Shown piece after piece: positions 1 through 8,858 of a stretch of DNA of 41,622 bases. A model generated the notes under the pieces. The model saw only the letters and a list, made by a program, of their open reading frames with translations. It was not told the origin of the DNA and made no database searches. The DNA comes from Alphaproteobacteria bacterium SS10. Lineage in GTDB: Bacteria > Pseudomonadota > Alphaproteobacteria > TMED2. The DNA lies in NCBI GenBank assembly GCA_019192455.1, contig JAHCML010000003.1, forward strand, positions 1,283,096 to 1,324,717, in the 5' to 3' direction. Position 1 is the stretch's first letter, and every line of letters starts with the position of its first letter. A program made the position numbers and the translations under genes.

Positions 1-797
1 GTACCAACCGGGATATCAAAATCCAGCTCTTCATATACATCGTAAGGCTGGGATTTTCGTAGATCCCAAGGCAATCCGGCGCCACGGATCATCGGGCCGG
101 TAAAGCCCCAAGCGATGGCCTCTTCCTGCGTACAGGTGCCGATATCAACCGTACGCTGCTTAAAGATACGGTTCTCGGTTAGCAGGTTATCGAGGTCATC
201 AATAAAGGCCGGATAGCCTTCCATGAACTCCGCAATGTCATCCAACAGACCGGCAGGCAGATCCTGGTGCACACCACCCGGACGATAGTAGTTTGAGTGC
301 AGACGCGCGCCGCAGACCCGGTCATAGAAGCTCATCAGCTTCTCGCGCTCTTCAAAGCCCCAAAGTGCTGGGGTTAGCGCGCCGATATCCAGGGCAAACG
401 TGGTGATATTCAATAGGTGATTAAGGATGCGGGTAATCTCCGCAAACATCACCCGAATGTACTGGGCACGGCGTGGTGCGGTAATGCCCAACAGCTTCTC
501 AACCGCCAAGGCGAAGGTATGCTCCTGGCACATTGGCGAGACGTAATCGAGGCGGTCGAAATACGGCACCGCCTGAATGTACGTCTTATGCTCGATCAGC
601 TTTTCCGTACCACGGTGCAGTAGACCGATATGTGGGTCGGCCCGTTCGACAATCTCACCATCCATCTCCAGGACCAGGCGCAGAACGCCGTGTGCCGCCG
701 GGTGCTGGGGCCCGAAATTGAACGTATAGGGCTTAATGCGGGTTTCATCTGCCATGCCAGATGCGGCCGGCGAGATGGCTCCAGATTGCATGTTCAT
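1..797 (-). CDS. nuoD: NADH-quinone oxidoreductase subunit D (partial, C-terminus beyond window)
   Basis: NuoD (49 kDa subunit) lies in the peripheral arm of respiratory complex I and helps form the quinone-binding pocket at the cytoplasmic face of the membrane. About 265 residues are present; the family is usually near 400, so the C-terminal third lies outside the window. The signature [15 protein letters not shown] is at residues 27-41, followed by the typical HRGTEKLIE and [11 protein letters not shown] segments. The chosen ATG overlaps the nuoC stop as TAATG, with a G-rich Shine-Dalgarno upstream inside nuoC. A later ATG at 755 would give a more usual family N-terminus but has no ribosome site. 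It is the fourth gene of the nuoABCD run. Function is certain; only the exact start is open. Confidence 0.97.
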   Translation of the reverse strand, partial: MNMQSGAISPAASGMADETRIKPYTFNFGPQHPAAHGVLRLVLEMDGEIVERADPHIGLLHRGTEKLIEHKTYIQAVPYFDRLDYVSPMCQEHTFALAVEKLLGITAPRRAQYIRVMFAEITRILNHLLNITTFALDIGALTPALWGFEEREKLMSFYDRVCGARLHSNYYRPGGVHQDLPAGLLDDIAEFMEGYPAFIDDLDNLLTENRIFKQRTVDIGTCTQEEAIAWGFTGPMIRGAGLPWDLRKSQPYDVYEELDFDIPVG

Positions 798-1534
798 TAT
801 GACTTACCCCCCTGGGCGCCGTCATCAGAGCCATGGTGCCGAGAACCGGAACCACTCTCCGTTGGATTGAACTTTGGATGCGCAGCCTTCTCATCACCCG
901 GCAGCATGACATCGGTCATACCCTCCCATGGGCTGAGGAAGTCAAAGCTGCGGAAATCTTGGGTCAGCTTCACCGGCTCATACACCACCCGCTTCTGCTC
1001 TTCATCGTAGCGAAGCTCAACAAAGCCGGTTAGCGGGAAGTCTTTGCGAAGTGGATGCCCCTCAAAACCGTAATCCGTCAGGATACGGCGCAGGTCGGGA
1101 TTGCCATCAAAGAACACGCCATAAAGGTCCCAGCACTCACGCTCGAACCAACCGGCGGAGGGGTGAATGCCGACGATGCTTGGCACCGGCTCATCATCAT
1201 TGGTACGCAGCTTTAGGCGCACCCGATGATTATGCTTCATGCCCAACAGGTTATAGACAATCTCAAACCGGGGATCTTCAGCAGGGTAGTCAACGCCACA
1301 GATATCGATCAGCTGATCAAACAGGCAGTTTTGATCATCACGAAGGAAGCTGATCACACCGAAAAGCTGCGCTGGATCGACCAAGATCACCAACTCACCG
1401 GCTTCGACGCGGATTTCGCGCACCCGCTCCCCGAACACATCGGTCAGGTAGCTTGAAAGCTCTTCAAGCGGTGATGGCTCAACAACCTCAGCGGTTGCGA
1501 CCTCATCTTCTTCCGTTGTGGTCTCTTCACTCAT
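797..1534 (-). CDS. nuoC: NADH-quinone oxidoreductase subunit C
   Basis: NuoC (30 kDa subunit) is part of the hydrophilic connecting module of complex I. The 245-residue protein has the family signature ERECWDLYG at residues 131-139 and HPLRKDFPL at 160-168. The first 25 residues are acidic and variable. After residue 205 there is a polar Gly/Ser/His-rich tail, as in many alphaproteobacterial NuoC proteins. The open frame could begin one codon earlier at a TTG, but the ATG at 1534 is the natural start, 8 bases after the nuoB stop. The stop overlaps the nuoD start as TAATG, which suggests translational coupling. NuoC and NuoD are separate here, not fused as in Escherichia coli. Confidence 0.97.
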   Translation of the reverse strand: MSEETTTEEDEVATAEVVEPSPLEELSSYLTDVFGERVREIRVEAGELVILVDPAQLFGVISFLRDDQNCLFDQLIDICGVDYPAEDPRFEIVYNLLGMKHNHRVRLKLRTNDDEPVPSIVGIHPSAGWFERECWDLYGVFFDGNPDLRRILTDYGFEGHPLRKDFPLTGFVELRYDEEQKRVVYEPVKLTQDFRSFDFLSPWEGMTDVMLPGDEKAAHPKFNPTESGSGSRHHGSDDGAQGGKS

Positions 1535-1542
1535 CAATCATC

Positions 1543-2133
1543 TCAACGGAATAGCGGTGTCTCGTCACGGCGGATTTTCTTCTGCAGCTGCAGAATGCCG
1601 TAAACCAATGCCTCAGCCGTCGGTGGACAGCCCGGCACGTAGATATCGACTGGCACGATCCGATCACAGCCACGCACCACAGAGTAGGAGTAGTGGTAAT
1701 AGCCACCACCATTGGCGCAAGAACCCATGGAGATAACCCAACGTGGCTCTGGCATCTGGTCGTAAACCTTGCGCAAGGCCGGGGCCATTTTGTTGGTCAG
1801 GGTGCCAGCAACGATCATCACATCGGATTGCCGCGGGCTTGGCCGCGGGATCACACCAAACCGGTCAAGATCGTACCGGCTCATATAGGCGTGGATCATC
1901 TCCACGGCACAGCAGGCCAAGCCAAAGGTCATGGGCCATAGGGAACCTGTCCGTGCCCAATCGACCAGCTTCTCCATATTGGCAACGACGAAGCCCTTAT
2001 TCTGCAGCTCATCCGATGCCGCACTGATCAACGCATCCTGCGCGGCACCTGGCGGCAAGCCGCGGGCGTCAGGGTTTATTGGCTGGGCCGGACCAGGCGG
2101 AATTCCAGGCGTCAAAGGTGCCGGATTATTCAT
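1543..2133 (-). CDS. nuoB: NADH-quinone oxidoreductase subunit B (cluster N2 subunit)
   Basis: NuoB (PSST subunit) carries iron-sulfur cluster N2, the last electron carrier before quinone in complex I. The cluster ligands are visible: Cys74 and Cys75 in GLACCAVEM, Cys139 in GSCANGG and Cys169 in PGCPP. The conserved core starts near residue 45 ([17 protein letters not shown]). The first 35 or so residues are a Pro/Gly/Ala-rich extension longer than in most NuoB proteins. The start ATG at 2133 leaves about 50 bases to nuoA, and the stop lies 8 bases before nuoC. Identity is certain; the start could be slightly further in if the extension is not translated. Confidence 0.97.
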   Translation of the reverse strand: MNNPAPLTPGIPPGPAQPINPDARGLPPGAAQDALISAASDELQNKGFVVANMEKLVDWARTGSLWPMTFGLACCAVEMIHAYMSRYDLDRFGVIPRPSPRQSDVMIVAGTLTNKMAPALRKVYDQMPEPRWVISMGSCANGGGYYHYSYSVVRGCDRIVPVDIYVPGCPPTAEALVYGILQLQKKIRRDETPLFR

Positions 2134-2183
2134 AGCGTAGCCTCAACAATCGGGCGCATGGATATGGACATAGGTGTTCACCC

Positions 2184-2561
2184 CTACTCCCACTCAAGCG
2201 CGCCCTTCTTCCATTCATAGATAAAGCCGACGGTCAGAATGCCGAGGAAGGCAACCATCGACCAGAATCCAAACATACCGATCTGCCCAAGGGAGATAGC
2301 CCAGGGGAACAAGAACGCCACCTCAAGATCGAAGATGATGAAAAGGATCGCGACCAGATAGTAGCGAACGTCGAACCGGGTTCGGGTGTCGTTAAACGCA
2401 TCGAACCCACATTCATAGGCCGAGACCTTTTCAGGATCGGGGTTCTTCACACCAACCAGGAAGGACAGCCCGTAGGCCGCGCCGGCGATGATGATTGAGA
2501 TCACCAAGAACACCAAGATTGGCAAGTATTCGCGCAGTAGGGCGTTTAGCTCTGGGTCCAT
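2184..2561 (-). CDS. nuoA: NADH-quinone oxidoreductase subunit A
   Basis: NuoA (ND3 homologue) is a small membrane subunit of complex I whose TM1-TM2 loop sits beside the quinone cavity. The 125-residue protein has three membrane segments at about residues 13-37, 66-88 and 93-113. The conserved loop contains YECGFD with the key Cys, followed by [18 protein letters not shown]. The frame stays open to 2660, but those 33 extra codons resemble no NuoA and would give an abnormal N-terminus, so I place the start at MDPELNALL. No strong Shine-Dalgarno is seen before it. This is the first gene of the nuo operon. Confidence 0.95.
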   Translation of the reverse strand: MDPELNALLREYLPILVFLVISIIIAGAAYGLSFLVGVKNPDPEKVSAYECGFDAFNDTRTRFDVRYYLVAILFIIFDLEVAFLFPWAISLGQIGMFGFWSMVAFLGILTVGFIYEWKKGALEWE

Positions 2562-2899
2562 AATCTGGCACCAAGTTCGACTAAGATTTCCGACGGCTAG
2601 CTGACGGCTAGTTGCACCGGTCATCAACATGAAAATCAGACCAAATGACTTACGCTTCAATCACAGGAATTCCAAGCCTGATAGGCCGATATGACGCGAT
2701 TAATTGGCATCCCTGCCCGATTGGCAAACATTCAGGCTCGGCTACTTGCGAAGCACTTGCAACAACCATCCGAACCACTTGTCGTCCACGATAATGGATG
2801 AACCCGAACAAGCGGTTACCAAGCTATCGGCATGTGCCGGATAGCAGCAATCGATCCTAGCTCGTGCGTAGGTAAGCGATTCTTGATTTTAAGGATAAA
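2562..2899. other. Intergenic region upstream of the nuo operon
   Basis: This 338-base gap lies between the nuoA start and the 3' end of tRNA-Asp. It should hold the nuo promoter and 5' leader on the minus strand, unless the operon is read through from the tRNAs. The stretch 2562-2660 is open in the nuoA frame but does not look coding. I see no convincing -35/-10 pair, terminator or RNA fold. Confidence 0.5.
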
Positions 2900-2976
<77 letters not shown>

Positions 2977-3128
2977 GTATTATCGGCGCGACCTGTTTGA
3001 TCGCGGATAATCGAGAGCGCCTTTCCTACGGCCTCACCGGGTTGGTGTCAACGACCGATGATCGATGAAAAGGCAAAAAAACATATCACGGCCAGTATGA
3101 CCGTATCTCGACTGCAAAATGCCGGAAA

Positions 3129-3204
3129 TGGTGGGCGGTACTGGGCTCGAACCAGTGACCTTTCGGGTGTAAACCGAATGCTCTCCCAACTGAGCTAACC
3201 GCCC
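3129..3204 (-). tRNA. tRNA-Val (anticodon TAC)
   Basis: The minus strand gives a complete cloverleaf. The acceptor GGGCGGT pairs with ACCGCCC, the D-arm contains AGTTGGGAGAGC, the anticodon stem TTCGG/CCGAA encloses loop TTTACAC with TAC, and the T-arm contains GGTTCGAGCC. The discriminator is A and CCA is encoded at 3129-3131. It lies about 130 bases downstream of hupB, beyond the hupB terminator, and about 150 bases upstream of tRNA-Asp. Confidence 0.97.
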
Positions 3205-3251
3205 GTACGTGAAACATGGGCCAATCGCCCCTGTCTCTCTTGGCATATAGC

Positions 3252-3296
3252 AAAAAATAAATCCGGTCGCACCCCGTAAACCGAGGGCGACCGGAT
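3252..3296 (-). terminator. Rho-independent terminator of hupB
   Basis: A perfect 10-pair stem (ATCCGGTCGC at 3261-3270 with its complement at 3287-3296) is followed on the minus strand by TTATTTTTT. It sits about 35 bases after the hupB stop and separates hupB from tRNA-Val. Confidence 0.9.
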
Positions 3297-3331
3297 CTAA
3301 AACTCGAACACGCTAGGCGTGTCGTACCGTC

Positions 3332-3604
3332 TTAGTTGACGGCTTCTTTAAGGCCTTTACCAGCCTTGAACTTAGGCTGATTGGAAGCCGGGATCTTGAT
3401 GGTCTCACCGGTCCGTGGGTTACGGCCTTCAGAAGCAGCGCGCTTGGTCACCAGGAAGGTACCAAAGCCAACGAGGCGAACTTCGTCGCCCTTTTTAAGA
3501 GCGCTGGTAATAACTTCGAAAACAGCTTCAACAGCTTTGGTAGCGTCAGCCTTGCTGAAATCACCGTGTGCCGCAACTTCTGCGACCAACTCATTCTTAT
3601 TCAC
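3332..3604 (-). CDS. hupB: HU family DNA-binding protein
   Basis: HU is a small dimeric nucleoid protein that bends DNA without strong sequence preference. The 90-residue protein is full length. It starts MNKNELVAEVA, has the dimer-core segment VRLVGFGTF near residues 43-51, and carries the DNA-binding beta-arm signature GRNPRTGETIKIPAS at about residues 60-74. The start has a G-rich Shine-Dalgarno just upstream. It lies 150 bases after lon on the same strand, the usual lon-hupB order of proteobacteria, and has its own terminator. The lone hup gene here may act as a homodimer, but other copies could exist outside the window. Confidence 0.97.
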   Translation of the reverse strand: MNKNELVAEVAAHGDFSKADATKAVEAVFEVITSALKKGDEVRLVGFGTFLVTKRAASEGRNPRTGETIKIPASNQPKFKAGKGLKEAVN

Positions 3605-3754
3605 AGGGGGCCCCCTTCTTGAGGTCAGGATCTAATAGGTTGGGCTTGATTGAAAAAGCCCGGAAAACCGCCGCGGAGTGTAGTTAGGCGAATGGCTGTC
3701 GTCAAACCAAACCGACCAATTTTATCCACCGAATCGCTAGGTTTTCCGCGATTT

Positions 3755-6169
3755 TTAGTGTCGAACCACTTCTGAGGCGTCATCACCATCGCCAGATGGG
3801 GGCACACTGTCCTCTTCAATCGCAGTATCGTCCCAATCAATGGGCTCTACCGGGCGAATCAGAGCGTGCTTCAAAACCTCTTGCACAGTACTCACCGGGA
3901 TAATCTCAAGACCACGCTTCACGTTTTCCGGGATATCCCGAAGGTCTTTTTCATTATCAGCCGGAATTAGTACGGTTTTGAGCCCACCACGGAGTGCGGC
4001 CAGAAGTTTTTCTTTTAAACCACCAATCGGCAGCACGCGACCACGCAACGTAATCTCACCGGTCATTGCAATATCCCGGCGTACCGGAATCTGGGTCAAA
4101 ACCGACACGATTGACGTGATCATACCCACACCAGCCGATGGACCGTCTTTTGGAGTCGCCCCCTCTGGCACGTGGACGTGGATGTCGCGCTTCTGGAACA
4201 TGGTTGGCGGAATGCCAAACTCATGGCTACGTGACTTACCGAACATCTCGGCCGCCTGAATAGACTCACGCATCACATCACCGAGCTTACCGGTCATGGT
4301 GACCTTGCCCTTACCAGGCAGGGTCACGGATTCAATCGACAGCAACTCACCGCCGACCTCGGTCCAAGCCAGACCGGTCACAACACCGACCAGATCATCC
4401 TCTTCCGCCATCCCGAAGCGATAGCGCGGAATACCGGCCAGCTTCTCAAGATTGCGTTTGGTGATGCTCATCTTGTCGAGCTGCTTCATCAGGATTTCCT
4501 TCACCGACTTACGGCAAAGGTTGGCGATCTCACGCTCAAGGTTCCGCACGCCCGCCTCACGGGTATACCGGCGGATCAACTCGCGCAGCGCCTCATCTGA
4601 AATTGAGAACTCACCCTCTTTCAGACCATTGGCCTGCATCTGCTTGTTTAGCAGGTGACCCTTGGCGATCTCGACCTTCTCATCCTCGGTGTAGCCAGGG
4701 ATGCGAATGATCTCCATCCGGTCCAGCAAAGGTTGCGGCATCCGCAACGTGTTCGCCGTGCAAAGGAACAGAACATTGGAAAGATCGTAATCAACCTCAA
4801 GATAATGGTCGTTGAAGGTTGAGTTCTGCTCAGGATCCAAAACCTCAAGCAAAGCGGAGGATGGATCACCGCGCCAATCGGCGCCGAGCTTGTCGATCTC
4901 ATCAAATAGGAAGAGCGGGTTATTGGTCTTTGCCTTCTTCATGCCCTGGATAATTTTGCCAGGCATGGACCCGATATAGGTCCGGCGGTGACCACGCACT
5001 TCTGCTTCATCACGCACACCACCAAGGGAGATACGGACGAAGTTACGGCCGGTCGCCTCAGCAATAGATTTACCGAGGGAGGTTTTACCAACACCTGGGG
5101 GGCCAACGAGGCAAAGGATCGGGCCTTTGACCTTATCAATCCGCTGCTGAACCGCGAGATATTCGAGGATGCGCTCTTTCACCTTCTCCAGACCATGGTG
5201 GTCACGGTCGAGAACTTCTTGAGCCAGCTTGATGTCCTTCTTCACCTTGGACTTCTTCGCCCATGGGATTGAGATCATCCAATCTAGGTAGTTGCGCACG
5301 ACGGTGGCCTCAGCCGACATCGGGCTCATGGATTTGAGTTTCTTCAACTCAGCCAGGGATTTTTCCCGGGCTTCCTTCGGCATCTTCGCCTTTTTGATAT
5401 TGTCTTCCAGCTCAGCCAGGTCGTCGCGAACTTCCTCGCCCTCTCCCAGCTCCTTCTGGATCGCCTTCATCTGCTCGTTCAGATAGTACTCGCGCTGAGT
5501 TTTCTCCATCTGCCGCTTCACGCGGGTGCGGATGCGCTTTTCAACCTGAAGCACGCCAATCTCATTCTCCATGAGGGCGTAAACCCGCTCGAGCCGTTCG
5601 GAAACTGACTGAATTTCCAGCAGCTCCTGCTTCTCGCCAATCTTCAGCGAGAGGTGGGACGCGACGGTATCGGCCAGCTTGCTGGGCTCTTCGATCTGGT
5701 TGATCGAGACGAGAACTTCCGGCGGGATCTTCTTATTCAGTTTGATGTACTGCTCAAACTGGGACACGACGGCACGCGACAGCGCTTCAAGCTCACGTTC
5801 CTGATCGTCTTCATCGCTGAGCGGCTCGACGGTCGCTTCGAAGAAATCGTCATTGTCAGTGAAATCAGCGACGCGGGTACGTTGCGCGCCCTCAACCAGC
5901 ACCTTCACCGTGCCATCGGGCAGTTTCAGCAACTGCAAAATCGTGCCAAGCGTGCCGATATCGTAAAGATCCTTCGGCTCTGGATCATCCTGGCTGGCAT
6001 CGCGCTGGGTCAGCAGCAGAATCTGCTTATCGTCTGCCATCACATCTTCAAGCGCGCGCACTGATTTTTCACGCCCAACGAATAGCGGAACGATCATATG
6101 CGGAAAGACCACGATGTCGCGCAGCGGGAGAACGGGATAGGAGGCTGCGCTCGCTTGGTCGTCACTCAT
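3755..6169 (-). CDS. lon: ATP-dependent protease Lon (La)
   Basis: Lon is a cytoplasmic homohexameric AAA+ serine protease that unfolds and degrades damaged proteins and short-lived regulators. The 804-residue chain is full length. The N-terminal LON substrate domain spans about 10-205, followed by a coiled region to about 300. Walker A GPPGVGKT is at 356-363 and Walker B LFLFDEIDK has Asp423 and Glu424. In the C-terminal protease domain Ser678 lies in KDGPSAG and the partner Lys721 in GLKEKLLAA, giving the Ser-Lys dyad. The last 25 or so residues form an acidic tail. The ATG has GGAG eight bases upstream; a second upstream ATG at 6173 is out of frame. It lies downstream of clpX and upstream of hupB. 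Confidence 0.98.
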   Translation of the reverse strand: MSDDQASAASYPVLPLRDIVVFPHMIVPLFVGREKSVRALEDVMADDKQILLLTQRDASQDDPEPKDLYDIGTLGTILQLLKLPDGTVKVLVEGAQRTRVADFTDNDDFFEATVEPLSDEDDQERELEALSRAVVSQFEQYIKLNKKIPPEVLVSINQIEEPSKLADTVASHLSLKIGEKQELLEIQSVSERLERVYALMENEIGVLQVEKRIRTRVKRQMEKTQREYYLNEQMKAIQKELGEGEEVRDDLAELEDNIKKAKMPKEAREKSLAELKKLKSMSPMSAEATVVRNYLDWMISIPWAKKSKVKKDIKLAQEVLDRDHHGLEKVKERILEYLAVQQRIDKVKGPILCLVGPPGVGKTSLGKSIAEATGRNFVRISLGGVRDEAEVRGHRRTYIGSMPGKIIQGMKKAKTNNPLFLFDEIDKLGADWRGDPSSALLEVLDPEQNSTFNDHYLEVDYDLSNVLFLCTANTLRMPQPLLDRMEIIRIPGYTEDEKVEIAKGHLLNKQMQANGLKEGEFSISDEALRELIRRYTREAGVRNLEREIANLCRKSVKEILMKQLDKMSITKRNLEKLAGIPRYRFGMAEEDDLVGVVTGLAWTEVGGELLSIESVTLPGKGKVTMTGKLGDVMRESIQAAEMFGKSRSHEFGIPPTMFQKRDIHVHVPEGATPKDGPSAGVGMITSIVSVLTQIPVRRDIAMTGEITLRGRVLPIGGLKEKLLAALRGGLKTVLIPADNEKDLRDIPENVKRGLEIIPVSTVQEVLKHALIRPVEPIDWDDTAIEEDSVPPSGDGDDASEVVRH

Positions 6170-6401
6170 TCATTTAACTCCAACATGCCGCCGCTGATTT
6201 GCGTTGCGGCCAATTCCTAAAACTTATGTCGCTACCGAAGGCGATCAATCACCCAACCATTCAGCGATACCACAGAAATGGCGGGCCGATGCCCCGAGTT
6301 CAAGCACCCCACCCCACTGCCCATGGGGATATGGTGCAAGTGTGACAACGCGCGCGCCATGGCAACTCGTCTAAACCTGATCATGCACATATTCCGGGCG
6401 T

Positions 6402-6433
6402 AAAAAAGGCCCGGAATGCCAAGGCATCGGGCC
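6402..6433 (-). terminator. Rho-independent terminator of clpX
   Basis: On the minus strand GGCCCG pairs with CGGGCC and the inner ATGCC pairs with GGCAT around a TT loop; six T residues follow. It begins about 30 bases after the clpX stop. The rest of the 6170-6462 gap should hold the lon promoter, but I could not assign one with confidence. Confidence 0.92.
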
Positions 6434-6462
6434 AATTTTACACTGATTATCCAGCTGATCGG

Positions 6463-7773
6463 TTAAGAGGCGCTATCGGCAACTTCTTCCTTCCGATCTG
6501 AGTAAATGTAGAGCGGCTGACCGGTATTTTGGACCACGTCCTTATTAATGACGATGGATTCCACATCATCGAGGCCAGGCAGATCGAACATTGGGTCGAG
6601 CAGGAAGCCCTCCATGATCGAGCGAAGGCCACGAGCACCGGTCTTACGCTCAATCGCTTTAGCGGCGATTGCCCGTAAGGCGTCTTCTTTAAACTCGAGG
6701 TCGATCTTCTCCATCTCGAACAGGCGCTGGTACTGCTTAACCAGTGCGTTCTTTGGCTCGGTCAGGATTTGGATCAGCGCATCCTCATCCAGATCTTCCA
6801 GCGTCGCGATGACAGGCAGGCGACCAACGAATTCTGGGATCAAACCGAACTTCAGCAGATCTTCTGGCTCAAGGTCACGCAGTGCCTCACCAATCCGGAC
6901 ATCTTCCTCATCCTTCACATCGGCACCGAAGCCCATGGCACTGCCTTTGTGGCGCTGGCCAATAATCTTATCGAGGCCAGCGAAGGCGCCACCACAGATG
7001 AACAGGATGTTGGTCGTATCAACCTGGAGGAATTCTTGCTGCGGGTGCTTACGGCCACCTTGTGGTGGGACGGATGCAACCGTGCCTTCCATGATCTTCA
7101 GAAGTGCCTGCTGCACACCCTCACCTGAGACATCACGTGTGATGGATGGGTTGTCAGACTTGCGGCTGATCTTATCAACCTCATCGATGTAGACGATGCC
7201 ACGCTGCGCACGCTCAACATTGTAGTCGGCGGCCTGGAGAAGCTTGAGAATGATGTTCTCAACGTCTTCACCGACGTAACCAGCTTCCGTCAGCGTGGTT
7301 GCATCAGCCATGGTGAACGGCACATCAAGGATACGGGCAAGCGTCTGGGCGAGCAGGGTCTTACCGGAACCGGTTGGGCCGATAAGCATGATATTCGACT
7401 TAGCCAGCTCGACCTCACCACCCTTCGCGGTGTGTGACAGCCGCTTGTAGTGGTTGTGAACCGCAACCGAGAGAACCCGCTTAGCGAGGTCCTGGCCGAT
7501 CACATAATCATCAAGAACGGTTTTGATGTCGCGCGGCGTTGGCACGCCATCTTTGGCTTTGACCAGCTGGGTCTTGTTCTCTTCACGGATGATATCCATG
7601 CAGAGCTCAACGCATTCATCACAGATGAAGACGGTTGGACCAGCAATAAGCTTGCGCACCTCATGCTGAGATTTGCCGCAGAACGAACAGTACAGCGTGT
7701 TCTTGCTGTCGCCGTTCCCGTTGCCATCACCGTTATCGGTACCGTTGCTATCGCCGCCGGAAGATTTTGACAT
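6463..7773 (-). CDS. clpX: ATP-dependent Clp protease ATP-binding subunit ClpX
   Basis: ClpX is the hexameric AAA+ unfoldase that feeds tagged proteins to ClpP. The 436-residue protein has a C4 zinc domain (Cys29, Cys32, Cys51, Cys54), Walker A GPTGSGKT at 132-139, the pore-loop GYVG at 165-168 and Walker B with Asp197/Glu198 in VYIDEVDK. The C-terminal small domain includes GARGLRSI. A Gly/Asn/Asp repeat-like stretch occupies residues 6-24 before the zinc finger and is longer than usual. The frame is open to 7848, but the ATG at 7773 has an AAGG ribosome site and gives the usual MSKSS-type start. It lies 150 bases downstream of clpP and ends at a strong terminator. Confidence 0.98.
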   Translation of the reverse strand: MSKSSGGDSNGTDNGDGNGNGDSKNTLYCSFCGKSQHEVRKLIAGPTVFICDECVELCMDIIREENKTQLVKAKDGVPTPRDIKTVLDDYVIGQDLAKRVLSVAVHNHYKRLSHTAKGGEVELAKSNIMLIGPTGSGKTLLAQTLARILDVPFTMADATTLTEAGYVGEDVENIILKLLQAADYNVERAQRGIVYIDEVDKISRKSDNPSITRDVSGEGVQQALLKIMEGTVASVPPQGGRKHPQQEFLQVDTTNILFICGGAFAGLDKIIGQRHKGSAMGFGADVKDEEDVRIGEALRDLEPEDLLKFGLIPEFVGRLPVIATLEDLDEDALIQILTEPKNALVKQYQRLFEMEKIDLEFKEDALRAIAAKAIERKTGARGLRSIMEGFLLDPMFDLPGLDDVESIVINKDVVQNTGQPLYIYSDRKEEVADSAS

Positions 7774-7923
7774 TTGCCTTACGCTCCGAGGATGGACGTT
7801 GCCACCCCCTTGTCTACGGGTGGATGCGGCGGTGGCAACTGCCACCATGCATCCTTACTCTCATTCAATACCAAGGCAGGACCGTCGATCAACCATTGGC
7901 CTGCGCATTAACCGTTTTTACGA

Positions 7924-8586
7924 TCAATTCTTCTTGTCGCCGCCTGATTTGCCGCCCTTGGTATCCTTATCATCCTCATCATCTTCTTCGGGTCGGTTCT
8001 CGACCACCTCATCGATGAGGCCAAACGCCTTAGATTCTTGTGGCGTCATAAAGTTATCGCGTTCCATCGCATTTTCGATGGTCTCGATATCTTGGCCGGT
8101 GTGATCGACATAAATTTGGTTCAGCCGCTCACGAGTTTTCAAGATCTCTTTGGCCTGGATTTCAATATCCGTGGCCTGCCCCTGCGCTCCGCCTGATGGC
8201 TGGTGGATCATGATCTTTGAGTTTGGCAGGGCAAAACGCTTACCCGGCGCACCGGCGGTTAGCAGCAGTGAGCCCATGGAAGCCGCCAAGCCCATGCAAA
8301 CCGTCGACACATCACACTTGATGTACTGCATGGTGTCATACATCGCCAGGCCGGCAGTAACGACGCCACCTGGGGAGTTAATGTAGAAGGAGATGTCCTT
8401 CTTCGGGTTTTCTGACTCAAGGAATAGCAGCTGCGCGCAAATCACTGAGGCCACCTGGTCATGAACCGGGCCGGTCAGGAAGATGATCCGCTCCTTCAAC
8501 AGACGTGAGTAGATGTCGAAGGCGCGCTCGCCCCGGTTGGTTTGTTCGACCACCATCGGGATGAGGGCGTTCATTTGCGTATCCAT
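7924..8586 (-). CDS. clpP: ATP-dependent Clp protease proteolytic subunit ClpP
   Basis: ClpP forms the tetradecameric serine-protease chamber used with ClpX or ClpA. The 220-residue protein has the catalytic triad Ser103 ([11 protein letters not shown]), His128 ([11 protein letters not shown]) and Asp177 (MERDNFM). The N-terminal propeptide is short. The ATG at 8586 has GAGG about eight bases upstream; the open frame to 8631 has no such site. After residue 197 comes a tail of Asp/Glu followed by Lys/Gly, absent from the Escherichia coli protein, probably disordered and on the outer ring face. Order tig, clpP, clpX, lon is standard for proteobacteria. Confidence 0.98.
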   Translation of the reverse strand: MDTQMNALIPMVVEQTNRGERAFDIYSRLLKERIIFLTGPVHDQVASVICAQLLFLESENPKKDISFYINSPGGVVTAGLAMYDTMQYIKCDVSTVCMGLAASMGSLLLTAGAPGKRFALPNSKIMIHQPSGGAQGQATDIEIQAKEILKTRERLNQIYVDHTGQDIETIENAMERDNFMTPQESKAFGLIDEVVENRPEEDDEDDKDTKGGKSGGDKKN

Positions 8587-8784
8587 TTGCTTACCTCGGG
8601 TGTCCCAGTAGCTAAGAGCTAGCCATTCCATAGGACGTTACGGAGAGACTGATAAACAGGACAATAATGTCGATCCACGCGGGTGCAAGCGTGCGGTTTG
8701 TATATCAGCAAAAATTATCGCCCAAATTGGGGATCAACGATGGATGAGAGCCCTCAAACGCCATTTTCGGGCGCCCTAGCCTAA

Positions 8785-8823
8785 ACGAAAAACGGCCACC
8801 TGAACTCGATCAAGGTGGCCGTT
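8785..8823 (-). terminator. Rho-independent terminator of tig
   Basis: An 11-pair stem (AAACGGCCACC at 8790-8800 with its complement at 8813-8823) is followed on the minus strand by TTTCGTTT. It begins 36 bases after the tig stop. The 200 bases beyond it should contain the clpP promoter. A short inverted repeat CCCAA-N-TTGGG lies there at 8721-8731, of unknown meaning. Confidence 0.9.
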
Positions 8824-8858
8824 TCTCTATGTTTCATCCAGTGCGAGTTGAGGGATGC

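Noticed and set aside
3640-3665. GGGCTT/AAGCCC inverted repeat after lon as a terminator
   Set aside because: The T residues are in the loop and none follow the stem on the minus strand.
6170-6260. Heat-shock sigma-32 promoter for lon
   Set aside because: A TTGATC and a TAAGTT-like pair can be drawn, but neither the spacing nor the sequence fits a specific sigma factor well enough.
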